The translations under genes were made by a program, and so were the position numbers. Positions 35,932-43,657 of a stretch of 47,980 nucleotides of DNA are shown piece after piece. The notes below the pieces were generated by a model, which ran no database searches, was not told where the DNA came from, and worked only from the letters and a program-made list of their open reading frames with translations. How positions within the stretch are numbered: the stretch's first letter is position 1; the number at the start of each line of letters is the position of its first letter. The stretch comes from an uncultured Phycisphaerales bacterium (lineage in GTDB: Bacteria; Planctomycetota; Phycisphaerae; Sedimentisphaerales; Anaerobacaceae). The DNA lies in contig CAIODZ010000041.1 of NCBI GenBank assembly GCA_903857265.1, positions 1 through 47,980 on the forward strand, read 5' to 3'.

Positions 35932-36624
35932 ATGCGGACACTTTCGTTAGTTATTACTTTGGTTTCGATATTTGTGCTTGTCGGCTGTAGCCAAGGCGAC
36001 AAAGGCGGTCAGATACGAATTACCGCACCGGCGAATATGGGACAGGAAGGTTCCTGTGCAAATACCACCCGCAAAATGGCTAAAACGGTCACCATAGACG
36101 TTACTCAGCCAAGCAATCCCAAAGATGAGGCGTCGGTAACTTACGACGGGATAAAAGCAAGGGTTGGCGCCTCACGTGGCGTTGACCAGGCAATCGAACA
36201 GACCAAGCCGTTGACATGGGGCGGTATGGCCGTATGTATTTTGGGTGTCGCGGTGTTTGTCGGGCGTCGTTGGTTTCCGATGATACCGGCACAAGCAGGG
36301 GGGCTGTTATTGGCTCTCGGCGCAGGTTTCATAGCGATGCCGATATTCCTCGACAGGTATCTTGGCTGGGTTGCCCTGGTTGCGGGCGTATTGCTTGTTG
36401 GGGTGGTGGCTGTCTATGCGTATAAATCCAACTGGTTTGAAAAAGAGATTGGTCCGGAAGTTCAGCAAAAGCTCCGGGCCAACAAAGACAACCGGGCTGC
36501 CGGTGCTCTGGCGTATCTTTCCAAAAATGCGCCTATGGCTTCCAAAGCCAATATTGCCGCCTCCACAGAGGTTATGTTGGAGGCCCAAGGGCATGAGACC
36601 GTGAAGAAAAAGACCACCGAATAA
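35932..36624 (+). CDS. Membrane-associated lipoprotein of unknown function
   Basis: 230 aa. The signal peptide ends in the lipobox LVGC (cysteine 19), so the N-terminus should be lipidated. Residues about 20-95 are polar and include a threonine/proline-rich stretch. Two to three hydrophobic helices follow (about 95-165), then a basic, alanine-rich tail of about 65 residues. I do not recognise the family. GGAG stands 8 nt before the ATG. It stands alone between two divergent or unrelated genes. A tail on the cytoplasmic side would need an odd number of helices, so the topology is uncertain. Confidence 0.75.
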   Translation: MRTLSLVITLVSIFVLVGCSQGDKGGQIRITAPANMGQEGSCANTTRKMAKTVTIDVTQPSNPKDEASVTYDGIKARVGASRGVDQAIEQTKPLTWGGMAVCILGVAVFVGRRWFPMIPAQAGGLLLALGAGFIAMPIFLDRYLGWVALVAGVLLVGVVAVYAYKSNWFEKEIGPEVQQKLRANKDNRAAGALAYLSKNAPMASKANIAASTEVMLEAQGHETVKKKTTE

Positions 36625-36960
36625 TACGGCATCTTCACGGAGACAACCCGTCCGTAAGTAGTTTAGATAAAAACCTGTCGCGACTACTACCACAAAGCAA
36701 ATCGCTATTATGAGCATATCTATTGGGGACAGAGTAAGCAAGTGAGATGCTGCGCCTCCGGCGGCGGCTGTGGTTTTGAATGGCATCAAAAAGGCAAACA
36801 AAAATACTGCTACACACAGAGGCAAGCAATTAGGATGGGCTGTTGTCTTAACTAAGCAATTTGCGAGTCCTTATTAGGCAATCGCCCTATTTTGTTTGTA
36901 ATCTCAGCTTGGTATAAATACACCGAAATAAACCCTTGACTAAATTGTAGGAGCGGAACT
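36625..36960. other. 336-bp intergenic region with symporter remnant
   Basis: The left half (about 36660-36829) is a fragment of the symporter gene, described separately. The right half leads to the Rieske gene: an extended -10-like TGGTATAAAT is at 36910-36919, but no good -35 is seen 17 bp upstream. GGAG is 9 nt before the ATG at 36961. Nothing else is recognised. Confidence 0.4.
36660..36829 (-). pseudogene. Truncated duplicate of the symporter 5' end
   Basis: Read on the minus strand this fragment repeats the first about 60 codons of the symporter at 33391-35589: FLMPFKT, then SHLLTLSPIDMLIIAI, FVVVV and GFYL appear in the same order. At the DNA level about 160 bp align (36663-36820 with 35413-35573), at a rough 85-90 percent identity, with indels in multiples of three. 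It ends abruptly where the real gene continues, just downstream of the lipoprotein stop. Confidence 0.8.
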
Positions 36961-37395
36961 ATGGAAATACAAAGACGGGCATTTCTCAAAAAAACAGGGT
37001 CAACCTTCGTCTGCCTATGCATGGCAGGCGGCGAAGCTCTTGAGGCCGCAGAAAAAAATATTGTTCAGTATGCGGTCGAGGACTCCAAATTCGAAATAGA
37101 CCTGAACTGGCATCCTAACTTGAAGAAAGTGGGCGGCTCCGAAACGTTCCAGGCAGACAATAAAAAAATTATCGTCCTTCACCCGGACGAGAACAGCTAC
37201 AAAGCGTTTGAAAATAAATGCACCCATATGGGTGGGCAGGTTGCCTACAGCCACAAAGACGGCTTTATGCAGTGTGCCCTGCACGGCAGCCGTTTCGACA
37301 CTGAAGGCCGTGTTGTCAAAGGCCCCGCGGACAAGCCCCTAACCGAATTCAGGACTTCTCTCGACAAAAACCGGCTTACCGTCTATTTGTCCTGA
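36961..37395 (+). CDS. Tat-type Rieske [2Fe-2S] protein
   Basis: 144 aa. The N-terminus has the twin-arginine motif RRAFLKK, so the protein is probably exported folded by Tat; the hydrophobic part is short. The Rieske cluster ligands are C87 and H89 in CTHMGG and C105 and H108 in CALHGSRF. It should transfer one electron at high potential outside the inner membrane, like the Rieske subunit of a bc complex, but no cytochrome gene is adjacent. GGAG lies 9 nt before the ATG. The electron partner is unknown. Confidence 0.9.
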   Translation: MEIQRRAFLKKTGSTFVCLCMAGGEALEAAEKNIVQYAVEDSKFEIDLNWHPNLKKVGGSETFQADNKKIIVLHPDENSYKAFENKCTHMGGQVAYSHKDGFMQCALHGSRFDTEGRVVKGPADKPLTEFRTSLDKNRLTVYLS

Positions 37396-37464
37396 TTGCA
37401 GTAGTGCGGGGCGGGCTTGGAGCCCATCTGGCTTTTCTGAGATTGAAAAATATTTCTTGATTTC

Positions 37465-37493
37465 TTGACATTTATTTTGGCGTCGTGTATTAT
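37465..37493 (+). promoter_or_regulatory. Promoter of kdsB-pyrG
   Basis: TTGACA (37465-37470), a 17-bp spacer and TATTAT (37488-37493). Five of six bases match at -10. Transcription would begin near 37500, at the edge of a 7-bp hairpin (GTAGTTT at 37503-37509 with AAACTAC at 37517-37523) that ends 5 nt before the kdsB start. Confidence 0.7.
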
Positions 37494-37528
37494 ATCTATG
37501 CTGTAGTTTGGAAAAAAAACTACCGGCA

Positions 37529-38284
37529 ATGCCAAAATCGAAAATCATAGTTTGTATTCCAGCCCGTTATGGGTCCACAAGGTTCCCAGCTAAGGTTCTC
37601 GCCAAAGATACCGGCAAATTCCTCATCCAGCATGTTTACGAACAGGCCAAACTCGCCAAATTACCGGACAGGGTTATCATCGCTGCGGACGACAAGCGAA
37701 TCGCGGATGCCGCGAAATCCTTCGACGCGGAATGTATTATGACTAACCCTGATTGCCCAAGCGGCACAGACCGTATAGCCGAAGCAGTAGGGGGGCTGGA
37801 TTTCGACATAGTGGTCAACTTGCAGGGCGACGAACCTGAAATCGACCCTGCAAATATCGATACCGTCGCAAAGCTACTTGTTGATAACCCCGAAAACCAA
37901 ATGGCAACGCTGGTTGCCGATTTCGAGACGAAAGAACAAATCGCTGACCCGAACATTGTCAAAGTTGTTACGAGTCACAGCATAGCGCTCTACTTCTCTC
38001 GTTCCGTCATCCCATACGACCGTCAGCAGGGAGGGATAGGCGAGATAAAGAATTATCTGCGTCATATCGGCATATATGCTTATCGCGGGGATTTTTTGCT
38101 TAAGATTACAAAGCTGCCGCAGACACCTTTGGAAAAATTGGAAAAGCTCGAACAATTGCGTGCCATTGAAAACGGTTTTGATATACTTGTCGCCAAAGTG
38201 AAGCACGCCTGCGCCGGCATTGACACGCCTGAACAATATGCGGAATTCGTAAAACGATACGCCAAGAAAAAGCATGGACGGTGA
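37529..38284 (+). CDS. kdsB: 3-deoxy-manno-octulosonate cytidylyltransferase (CMP-Kdo synthetase)
   Basis: 251 aa from the ATG at 37529, the usual length; a TTG at 37508 lies inside the 5' hairpin and is less likely. IVCIPARYGSTRFPAKVL holds the CTP-binding loop, and CPSGTDRIAEAV, VVNLQGDEPEI and the terminal Kdo-binding residues follow. It activates Kdo with CTP for lipopolysaccharide synthesis. The adjacent CTP synthase homologue would supply the CTP. Its presence implies an outer membrane with Kdo-type lipid. No clear Shine-Dalgarno is seen before the ATG. Confidence 0.94.
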   Translation: MPKSKIIVCIPARYGSTRFPAKVLAKDTGKFLIQHVYEQAKLAKLPDRVIIAADDKRIADAAKSFDAECIMTNPDCPSGTDRIAEAVGGLDFDIVVNLQGDEPEIDPANIDTVAKLLVDNPENQMATLVADFETKEQIADPNIVKVVTSHSIALYFSRSVIPYDRQQGGIGEIKNYLRHIGIYAYRGDFLLKITKLPQTPLEKLEKLEQLRAIENGFDILVAKVKHACAGIDTPEQYAEFVKRYAKKKHGR

Positions 38285-38287
38285 TTT

Positions 38288-40051
38288 ATGAAGGATAGTG
38301 AACTGTTGACATCGGTAAGCAAGACATCAACTGACAGCGAATTTTTCTCGCCTATGCCGCCCGGCTATAAGCCAGGTAAAACGAAATATCTCTTCGTGAT
38401 GGGAACCGTGATGAGCGGCTTAGGCAAAGGGATATTCTCATCCTGCCTTGCAAAACTTATGCAGGATAAGGGGCTTAAAATCGCTCCCATCAAGCTCGAA
38501 GGTTATCTTAATATCGATTCAGGCACGCTCAACCCGTTCCGCCATGGCGAGGTATTTGTCCTCGACGATGGTATGGAATGCGATATGGACCTCGGCACAT
38601 ACGAGCGTATGCTCGACCAGGATTTAAGCAAGGCGAACTTCTGCACGTCGGGTCAGATTTTCAACGACGTCCTTAACAAGGAACGCCACGGCGATTACCT
38701 GGGGCGTGATGTCCAGATGATTCCGCACGTTACGGGCGAAGTTAAATTACGCCTGCGAAATCTAGCGATGAAAACAAACGCCGACATTGTCTTCGTCGAA
38801 ATAGGCGGCACAGTAGGCGACCTCGAAAACGCGTATTTCATCGAGGCGATGCGGGAGCTGGCCTACGAAGAAGGTCCGAACAGCGCCTGCTTTGTCGCGC
38901 TTACGTATATTCTTGAGCCGCAGACATTAGGCGAGCAGAAATCGAAAGCCGCACAACTGGGAATCAAGCAGTTGATGCAGCTTGGGGTACAACCCGACAT
39001 TATCGCGTGCCGGGCGACACACGCAGTAACGGAAACCGTTCGACAGAAAATCAGTGTTTATAGCAATGTTCCCTTCGAACGGGTCATCTCTCTGCACGAT
39101 TCGGCGAGCATTTATACGATACCGGCTATGCTGCGCGACAAGGGACTTGATTTCGAGGTCGCACGGCTTTTGAAAATCGAGGACCGTCTTAATCTTCGCC
39201 ACGAACGCAAAAGCTGGGCGCAGTGGTGCGATTTCACCGACAGAATTGACGCCGCGCAAAAGCCCGTTACAATCGCAATCACCGGCAAATATACTTCCGT
39301 CCGCGACAGCTACGCTTCTATCATCAACTCGCTTGAGCACGCCGGCATCGCGCTTGGCGCAAAGGTGGATATCAAATGGATTGAGACAACCGGCATCAGT
39401 GACACTAACGTGGCCCAGCATCTTGCCGACGTCGATGGCATAATCGTTCCCGGCGGTTTCGGCACACGCGGTGCGGAGGGCAAAATATGCTGCGTCAAAC
39501 ACGCCCGCGAAAATAATTTCCCATATCTTGGTATATGCTTCGGCTTCCAGATGGCCGTAATCGAATTCGCGCGCAACGTCTGCGGATTAGCCGGCGCAAA
39601 CAGCACCGAAATTGAAAAGGATTGCGAGAACCCCGTTATCGATTATCTCCCCGAGCAGTTAAAAATCGAAGGCCTTGGCGGAAATATGCGCCTTGGCGGC
39701 TTCGATATCGAGCTTAAACCCGATACTTTTGCCTGGCAGTTGTTCGCGAAGGCACACACCGTCAGGATGCGCTTCAGACATCGCTACGAAGTCGCGCCGC
39801 GATATATCGAAACACTCGAAAAAGCAGGCCTTGTTTTTTCGGGCAAAGCTCCTGGCCAACCCATTATGCAAATCCTCGAATTGCCGCAGCATCCTTATTT
39901 CGTGGGAACCCAGGCGCATCCCTGCCTGACCTCCCGCCCATTGCGTCCACAGCCGATGTTCGTGGGGCTTGTCGCTGCAGCTATGCAGAAACACTACCCG
40001 AAAAACGATTCCCCGGATTGCGTTACCGCTGTGCGAAACCTCTGCTCGTAA
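38288..40051 (+). CDS. pyrG: Divergent CTP synthase homologue
   Basis: 587 aa with both CTP synthase domains. The amidoligase domain keeps K47 (GLGKG), D101 and E171 (EIGGTVGD), equivalent to the Mg/ATP residues of E. coli. The motif normally KLDPY is KLEGY (E71, G72), and the near-universal KTKPTQHS is KSKAAQLG. In the glutaminase domain the nucleophile C417 (YLGICFGFQ) is present, but the terminal HPE triad reads H544-P-C546, so the usual glutamate is a cysteine. It has an N-terminal extension of about 30 residues. It lies 3 nt after kdsB and would be expected to feed it CTP, but the substrate could differ. The ATG has only a weak GGACGGTG site. Confidence 0.8.
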   Translation: MKDSELLTSVSKTSTDSEFFSPMPPGYKPGKTKYLFVMGTVMSGLGKGIFSSCLAKLMQDKGLKIAPIKLEGYLNIDSGTLNPFRHGEVFVLDDGMECDMDLGTYERMLDQDLSKANFCTSGQIFNDVLNKERHGDYLGRDVQMIPHVTGEVKLRLRNLAMKTNADIVFVEIGGTVGDLENAYFIEAMRELAYEEGPNSACFVALTYILEPQTLGEQKSKAAQLGIKQLMQLGVQPDIIACRATHAVTETVRQKISVYSNVPFERVISLHDSASIYTIPAMLRDKGLDFEVARLLKIEDRLNLRHERKSWAQWCDFTDRIDAAQKPVTIAITGKYTSVRDSYASIINSLEHAGIALGAKVDIKWIETTGISDTNVAQHLADVDGIIVPGGFGTRGAEGKICCVKHARENNFPYLGICFGFQMAVIEFARNVCGLAGANSTEIEKDCENPVIDYLPEQLKIEGLGGNMRLGGFDIELKPDTFAWQLFAKAHTVRMRFRHRYEVAPRYIETLEKAGLVFSGKAPGQPIMQILELPQHPYFVGTQAHPCLTSRPLRPQPMFVGLVAAAMQKHYPKNDSPDCVTAVRNLCS

Positions 40052-40436
40052 AGTCGTTGACCATACAATAGGTAATAAAAAACCCCCCGATAGAGCGGGG
40101 GGCAGTGCAAGGAAGAATCTTAAGAGTGTGCTGGTGTGGGCGCTTCTTCCAGTATGCAACGAAAATCACAATCAGCCAAATCCACATTAGATTCAAGGAA
40201 TTTCCTGGGAGGTGTGACAACAGTATGGCACTGCAGAAACATTTTTTCTGCAAAAGACAGGAGAAATGAATAGCCCCAGGCAAAAACCTCACCCGCTGAA
40301 GGAATACCGAAGGGGGCAAAAGCAAGGCAGGGGAAAAACACAAAAGCAGGCGGATAAGCGTTAAATAGTTGAATTTTGTTGTTGAAAAGGACGCGGCAAT
40401 AGTGTAAAAAGGTGCAAGTTTTAGGCGGCGACTGCT
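40052..40436. other. 385-bp gap with a minus-oriented terminator
   Basis: It contains the hairpin described separately (40078-40108), which has its T run on the minus-strand side only. Minus-strand frames of 73 and about 165 codons cross the region, but neither has a good ribosome site or a recognisable motif, and the longer runs through the hairpin. A possible non-coding RNA on the minus strand would explain the terminator. Nothing else is recognised before the gene at 40437. Confidence 0.4.
40078..40108 (-). terminator. Strong terminator oriented on the minus strand
   Basis: CCCCCCG (plus 40086-40092) pairs with CGGGGGG (40099-40105). On the minus strand the second arm is followed by TTTTTTATTA, the standard terminator shape. 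On the plus strand no T run follows, so it would not end pyrG mRNA well. No minus-strand gene is called to its right. Confidence 0.75.
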
Positions 40437-41150
40437 ATGGTACATAATACGAAGAAAAAGGCGTTGTACGAGGTTATTGGCAGGGCCGGGTCGAAGTCGG
40501 GCTATGAGCAGTTGCATCCGAATGGCACGGCAGGTGAAAACCCTTCGGCTAATCCGGAAACCTCACCCAATGCGGTGCGATGGGTGAGAAAGTCCGGCTT
40601 TGTTCAGTTTAACGCGGGCCGGATTGAATTTTCGATACCGTACCAGGTTGGTATAGCAATTGCGCTTGGTATGCTGCTGGCGACTGTAGTGTTGTTTCGA
40701 TTAGGCCAGCGGGTTGGCAACAGGTATATTCCGGCGAATACGCCGGCGGTTGCGAAGCCCATAACGCCTAAACCGGTAACGCAGGATACGCCTGTTGTAA
40801 AACAGCCGGTAGCGCAGGATACCTCCGCCGCAGCGGTGGTGGCTAATCAGCCGACATCGACGGGAAAAAACAGAATTGTATTAAAGATGTACCAGGTTAG
40901 GTCGCATTTAGAGCCGGCCAAAGAGTATTTTGACAAAATGGGCGTTGCAACTGAGATTATTGAAAAGGACAACTGGTATTATCTGGTAACAAAAAATAAA
41001 TATGATAATCCCGGAAAGGCGGGGACCGACGGATACTTGGCTAAGCAGAAGATAATCGAGCTTGGCGCGGGTTATAAAGCGCCGGTTGGGTTCGAAACGT
41101 TCGGGCCTAATCCATTTAGTGACGCCTATGGGAAGAGGTTTGACGATTAA
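40437..41150 (+). CDS. Membrane-anchored protein with SPOR-like C-terminus
   Basis: 237 aa. A polar N-terminus (1-65) is followed by one transmembrane helix (about 72-92, GIAIALGMLLATVVLF), a linker rich in T, P, K and Q (about 98-142) and a globular end. That last part (about 143-225, RIVLKMYQVRSHLEPAKEYFDKMGVATEIIEKDNWYYLV) has the pattern of SPOR domains, which bind denuded peptidoglycan at division sites. The assignment is by pattern, not sequence identity. It precedes the small basic protein by 15 nt, and the same pairing deserves checking in relatives. Confidence 0.7.
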   Translation: MVHNTKKKALYEVIGRAGSKSGYEQLHPNGTAGENPSANPETSPNAVRWVRKSGFVQFNAGRIEFSIPYQVGIAIALGMLLATVVLFRLGQRVGNRYIPANTPAVAKPITPKPVTQDTPVVKQPVAQDTSAAAVVANQPTSTGKNRIVLKMYQVRSHLEPAKEYFDKMGVATEIIEKDNWYYLVTKNKYDNPGKAGTDGYLAKQKIIELGAGYKAPVGFETFGPNPFSDAYGKRFDD

Positions 41151-41168
41151 GTTTTAGGAGAAGATTTG

Positions 41169-41525
41169 ATGTCGATTGACCGGTCGTTGAGATTGAAGGA
41201 CGCACTTGTTAGGCACCGTAACGTGTTGACACGAGCGGAGCGTATAGAGAAATTGCAGGAAGAGGAAAAATGGGATGATGGTCGCTCTGTCCTCGGACTG
41301 CCTAAGGTTGGTCACAGAAAAACCCGTACCAAGAAGGTGGCCAAAGCCAAAGAAGAAGGCGTAGAGGGCGCAGTGGCCGGTGAGGAAGGCGCACCAGCCG
41401 CAGCAGGAGCTGCTCCGACCGCGCCAGGCGCAAAGGCAGCCCCGGCAGCCAAAGCAGGAGCGCCGGCGGCAAAAGCAGGAGCACCCGCTTCTGGAAAACC
41501 GGCAAAAGAGGCAAAGAAGAAATAA
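41169..41525 (+). CDS. PVC-group small basic protein with Ala/Pro/Lys tail
   Basis: 118 aa. The start is the ATG at 41169 with AGGAG 8 nt upstream; a TTG one codon earlier is less likely. The first about 55 residues are the conserved core (MSIDRSLRLKDALVRHRNV followed by LTRAERIEKLQEEEKWDD and LGLPKVGHRKTRTKK) of the small basic protein family found in Planctomycetes, Chlamydiae and Verrucomicrobia. The rest is a low-complexity tail, first K/E-rich, then repeats of PAAKAGA type, ending KKK. The family is usually only about 55-60 residues, so the tail is an addition. Its strong basic charge suggests RNA or ribosome binding. A terminator follows at 41550. Confidence 0.85.
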   Translation: MSIDRSLRLKDALVRHRNVLTRAERIEKLQEEEKWDDGRSVLGLPKVGHRKTRTKKVAKAKEEGVEGAVAGEEGAPAAAGAAPTAPGAKAAPAAKAGAPAAKAGAPASGKPAKEAKKK

Positions 41526-41549
41526 GACAGATAACTGAACGATATTTGA

Positions 41550-41580
41550 AAAGGCCGGTGAAATCGCCGGCCTTTTTTAT
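41550..41580 (+). terminator. Terminator after the small basic protein
   Basis: AAGGCCGG (41551-41558) pairs with CCGGCC (41567-41572), followed by TTTTTTAT. A standard factor-independent terminator for the 40437-41525 operon; it may also shield the convergent PEP-CTERM gene. Confidence 0.85.
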
Positions 41581-41595
41581 TGCGCCTGTTTAAGA

Positions 41596-42219
41596 TTATT
41601 TATGCCTGCGGGTTTTCAGCAGGAAAGGCGATGCCAGCATCAGAAGAAGTAAAGAAGCCGGTTCAGGAGTTGGCACCGGAAGCTGGACGGAAAAACTGCC
41701 GGCTGTTGTTGTGCCGAGATAGCCCGTACCCATTATTGAATCCGGAGCAAAATCACTTGTGAAAAGCAGGACGACGGAATGATTGTTCACCGTTATTGCG
41801 CTGCGGGTTCCGAAGTTGTATGTAATCGCATCCAGGGTAGTGTTTGGAGTTGATAAAGTTGAGCCGCCTGATACACCTGAGCCGGAAGCAGTATCGTAGT
41901 ATGGATTGTATGCGATTAAAGCGGTATCCAGATCAATAGTAAGGGCGTTGATATTGCTCATAGATGTTGAGTCATTGAAAAGCTGGTAGCAATAGACATA
42001 TTCGCCCGAGGTAAAGGCCTGAGTGCCGGGATAGTCGGCGATTTCGTAAACAGCGTAATCGATATGCGCAAAGAATTTTGGCGAAGTTGTATGGCTGATT
42101 ACAGATGAACCCGAAATTATCGCGGCAGAGTCATCCGCAAGGGTGGCATTGGCTACTGAAGGCAGACCGGCAGCGATACAAATAACAGCCAACATCACAG
42201 ATAACGATTTGCTTTTCAT
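41596..42219 (-). CDS. PEP-CTERM-anchored secreted protein
   Basis: 207 aa from the ATG at 42219. The signal peptide is about 1-25 (MKSKSLSVMLAVICIAAG, ending ANA). The mature part is rich in S, T, N, D and aromatic residues without catalytic motifs. The C-terminus PTPEPASLLLLMLASPFLLKTRRHK has PEP, a hydrophobic helix and a basic end, which is the PEP-CTERM sorting signal read by exosortase. It should be cleaved and displayed on the cell surface, perhaps with exopolysaccharide. Function is unknown. The start overlaps the stop of a 25-codon upstream frame. Confidence 0.88.
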   Translation of the reverse strand: MKSKSLSVMLAVICIAAGLPSVANATLADDSAAIISGSSVISHTTSPKFFAHIDYAVYEIADYPGTQAFTSGEYVYCYQLFNDSTSMSNINALTIDLDTALIAYNPYYDTASGSGVSGGSTLSTPNTTLDAITYNFGTRSAITVNNHSVVLLFTSDFAPDSIMGTGYLGTTTAGSFSVQLPVPTPEPASLLLLMLASPFLLKTRRHK

Positions 42220-42293
42220 AAGCCGTGTAACCCGCACAAAAAAACGCTAAACAGGTTCTGCGAGGCATAAAACTCTCGCAAACACGCGCTCAT
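42216..42293 (-). CDS. Possible short upstream frame coupled to the PEP-CTERM gene
   Basis: 25 codons on the minus strand, from ATG at 42293 to TGA at 42216-42218, beginning MSACLREFYAS. Its stop overlaps the ATG of the PEP-CTERM gene (ATGA), a typical coupling overlap. GAGAGCGAG lies before its start. It lies within the transcribed leader and may only set translation levels; a chance frame cannot be excluded. Confidence 0.4.
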   Translation of the reverse strand: MSACLREFYASQNLFSVFLCGLHGL

Positions 42294-42535
42294 TCTCGCT
42301 CTCTTCTTCCCCGAAGCTACAAAAATAAGTATATCCGAAATAAACCCAAAAGTCAAGAAAAAAGCGGCCGGAAGGGGGCTAAACCGCGTTTTATGCCACA
42401 ATAAGACGTGTAATGTTAATCGATAACGGCAATGATTTTGCGGATTTTATCGGCCACAGGAGCCGATTGCCTTTCCTGTTTTTGATTTAAGAAACTGACG
42501 AACACCAACTAAAGATGCAGAAGTGAGGAGGTTCG
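42220..42535. other. 316-bp region upstream of the PEP-CTERM gene
   Basis: It holds the promoter at 42328-42356 and the leader with the short upstream frame, both described separately. The rest, up to the response-regulator stop at 42536, has a few short inverted words but no recognisable gene or strong terminator. Confidence 0.5.
42328..42356 (-). promoter_or_regulatory. Promoter of the PEP-CTERM gene
   Basis: Minus strand TTGACT (plus 42351-42356), a 17-bp spacer and TATACT (42328-42333). Both boxes match the sigma-70 consensus at 5 of 6. The leader to the ATG would be about 100 nt and contains a small hairpin (GCGAG/CTCGC). Confidence 0.7.
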
Positions 42536-42973
42536 TCAAGATTTTGTGTCTGGGTTAACAATCGATAGCCAGAAGTTGTTGATTTGTTTGGCCAAGTCAA
42601 TCAATGCCTGGAAGGTTGTCGGCTTGACGAGATAAAGGCAGCGATTAGGTTCGAGGCCGTGGAGGACATCGAGGTCGTCGTTTGAAGAGGTCAGGACAAT
42701 AAGCGGTATTTGCATCAGGGTAGGGTCGGTCTTGATATCCTTTATGACCTCACGGCCGTTCTTTCTGGGCATATTCAGGTCTAAGATTATAAGCTGGGGC
42801 GGCAGTGCGTGCGCATATCGGCCGCGATGGAAAAGAAAATCCGTCGCTTCAACGCCGTTGTCAACTACGTTAAGATGAGGAGCAAGGCCTGCCTGCTTGA
42901 AGGCCTCCTTAACGAGAAGAATATCGCCCAGGTTGTCTTCTGCCCACAGTATCCTGATAGCCGATTTATCCAT
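42536..42973 (-). CDS. Single-domain response regulator (Rcp1/CheY-like)
   Basis: 145 aa receiver without an output domain. Acidic pocket E12/D13 in WAEDNLGD, phospho-acceptor D65 in ILDLNMPRKNG, then LTSS and the lysine of LVKPTT. The EDNLGDILLVKEAF start and the LNMPRKNGREVI motif are those of cyanobacterial Rcp1-like regulators, often partnered with phytochrome or PAS kinases. No kinase is next to it. It likely acts by protein contact in a phosphorelay. Confidence 0.9.
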   Translation of the reverse strand: MDKSAIRILWAEDNLGDILLVKEAFKQAGLAPHLNVVDNGVEATDFLFHRGRYAHALPPQLIILDLNMPRKNGREVIKDIKTDPTLMQIPLIVLTSSNDDLDVLHGLEPNRCLYLVKPTTFQALIDLAKQINNFWLSIVNPDTKS

Positions 42974-43190
42974 TCGAGTTCAATCCCAATTGTGCCTGCC
43001 ATTCTCGCTTTATTACGATTTACAAAAATGATTCTATCGGCAAACGCCGGCTTAGTCAACTGGTCGTTATTCGATTCCGCCCATGGCAATCTCGGCTCCA
43101 CTGCCTTTGGTATTTTCCAGTTTGGATAGAAACTTTAAAAAGGGCTACCAGTCGGGAGGAATAACGAGCGGGACTCTAAATATAAACCTG

Positions 43191-43451
43191 TTATAATGAT
43201 TTTGCACAAGTCAGACAGGCGACGGTATTTGAATCGGTTATTGTTAATTTGTCAGGTGGAAAATGCTTGTGACAGTAATCGCAACGGCCCTGTTTAAGAG
43301 CAGCTTTTGCTTCTGTTATATCCGGTATGTCCGGGGCGAGACGGTCGGCGATTCTTTTAAGATAATCAGCAATCTCATTAATTCTATTGGAAAACCAAAG
43401 AAAAAAGGCGATAGAAATCATTAAGAATATAATATCAAATATAAATTCCAC
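43191..43451 (-). CDS. Small membrane protein with C-terminal zinc ribbon
   Basis: 86 aa. One transmembrane helix (about 4-21) is followed by a short amphipathic segment and a Cys4 zinc ribbon with C57-x2-C60 and C79-x2-C82. The zinc domain should lie on the cytoplasmic side. The GGAGGG before the ATG is a good ribosome site. I do not know its partner; it lies alone between the regulator and the aminotransferase. Confidence 0.75.
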   Translation of the reverse strand: MEFIFDIIFLMISIAFFLWFSNRINEIADYLKRIADRLAPDIPDITEAKAALKQGRCDYCHKHFPPDKLTITDSNTVACLTCAKSL

Positions 43452-43657
43452 TAACGCCCTCCTTTAATCAAGCGGATGTTTTTTGTTTTTTCTGCAACAA
43501 CGGTCAGTTCGACTCTTAGGATTAAGCGCATTGAGCATTTACTCCTGTTCTTTTGGCAACCATTTTAGCCGCAAAAGCAGCCGAAAGTAAAGCTGTTTTG
43601 TGTTGTATTTGGGAATGGTTTTTCAGTTGGCTTGGAGGGGAAAGGGGGGTATATTAT

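Noticed and set aside
36307..36825. A 172-codon minus-strand frame crossing the lipoprotein gene
   Set aside because: Only its first about 60 codons are meaningful, as the symporter remnant; the rest is antisense to the lipoprotein gene.
40023..40517. A 164-codon minus-strand frame, including a WIWLIVIFVAYWKKR-like helix
   Set aside because: It runs through the strong terminator hairpin and into flanking genes, and has no ribosome site.
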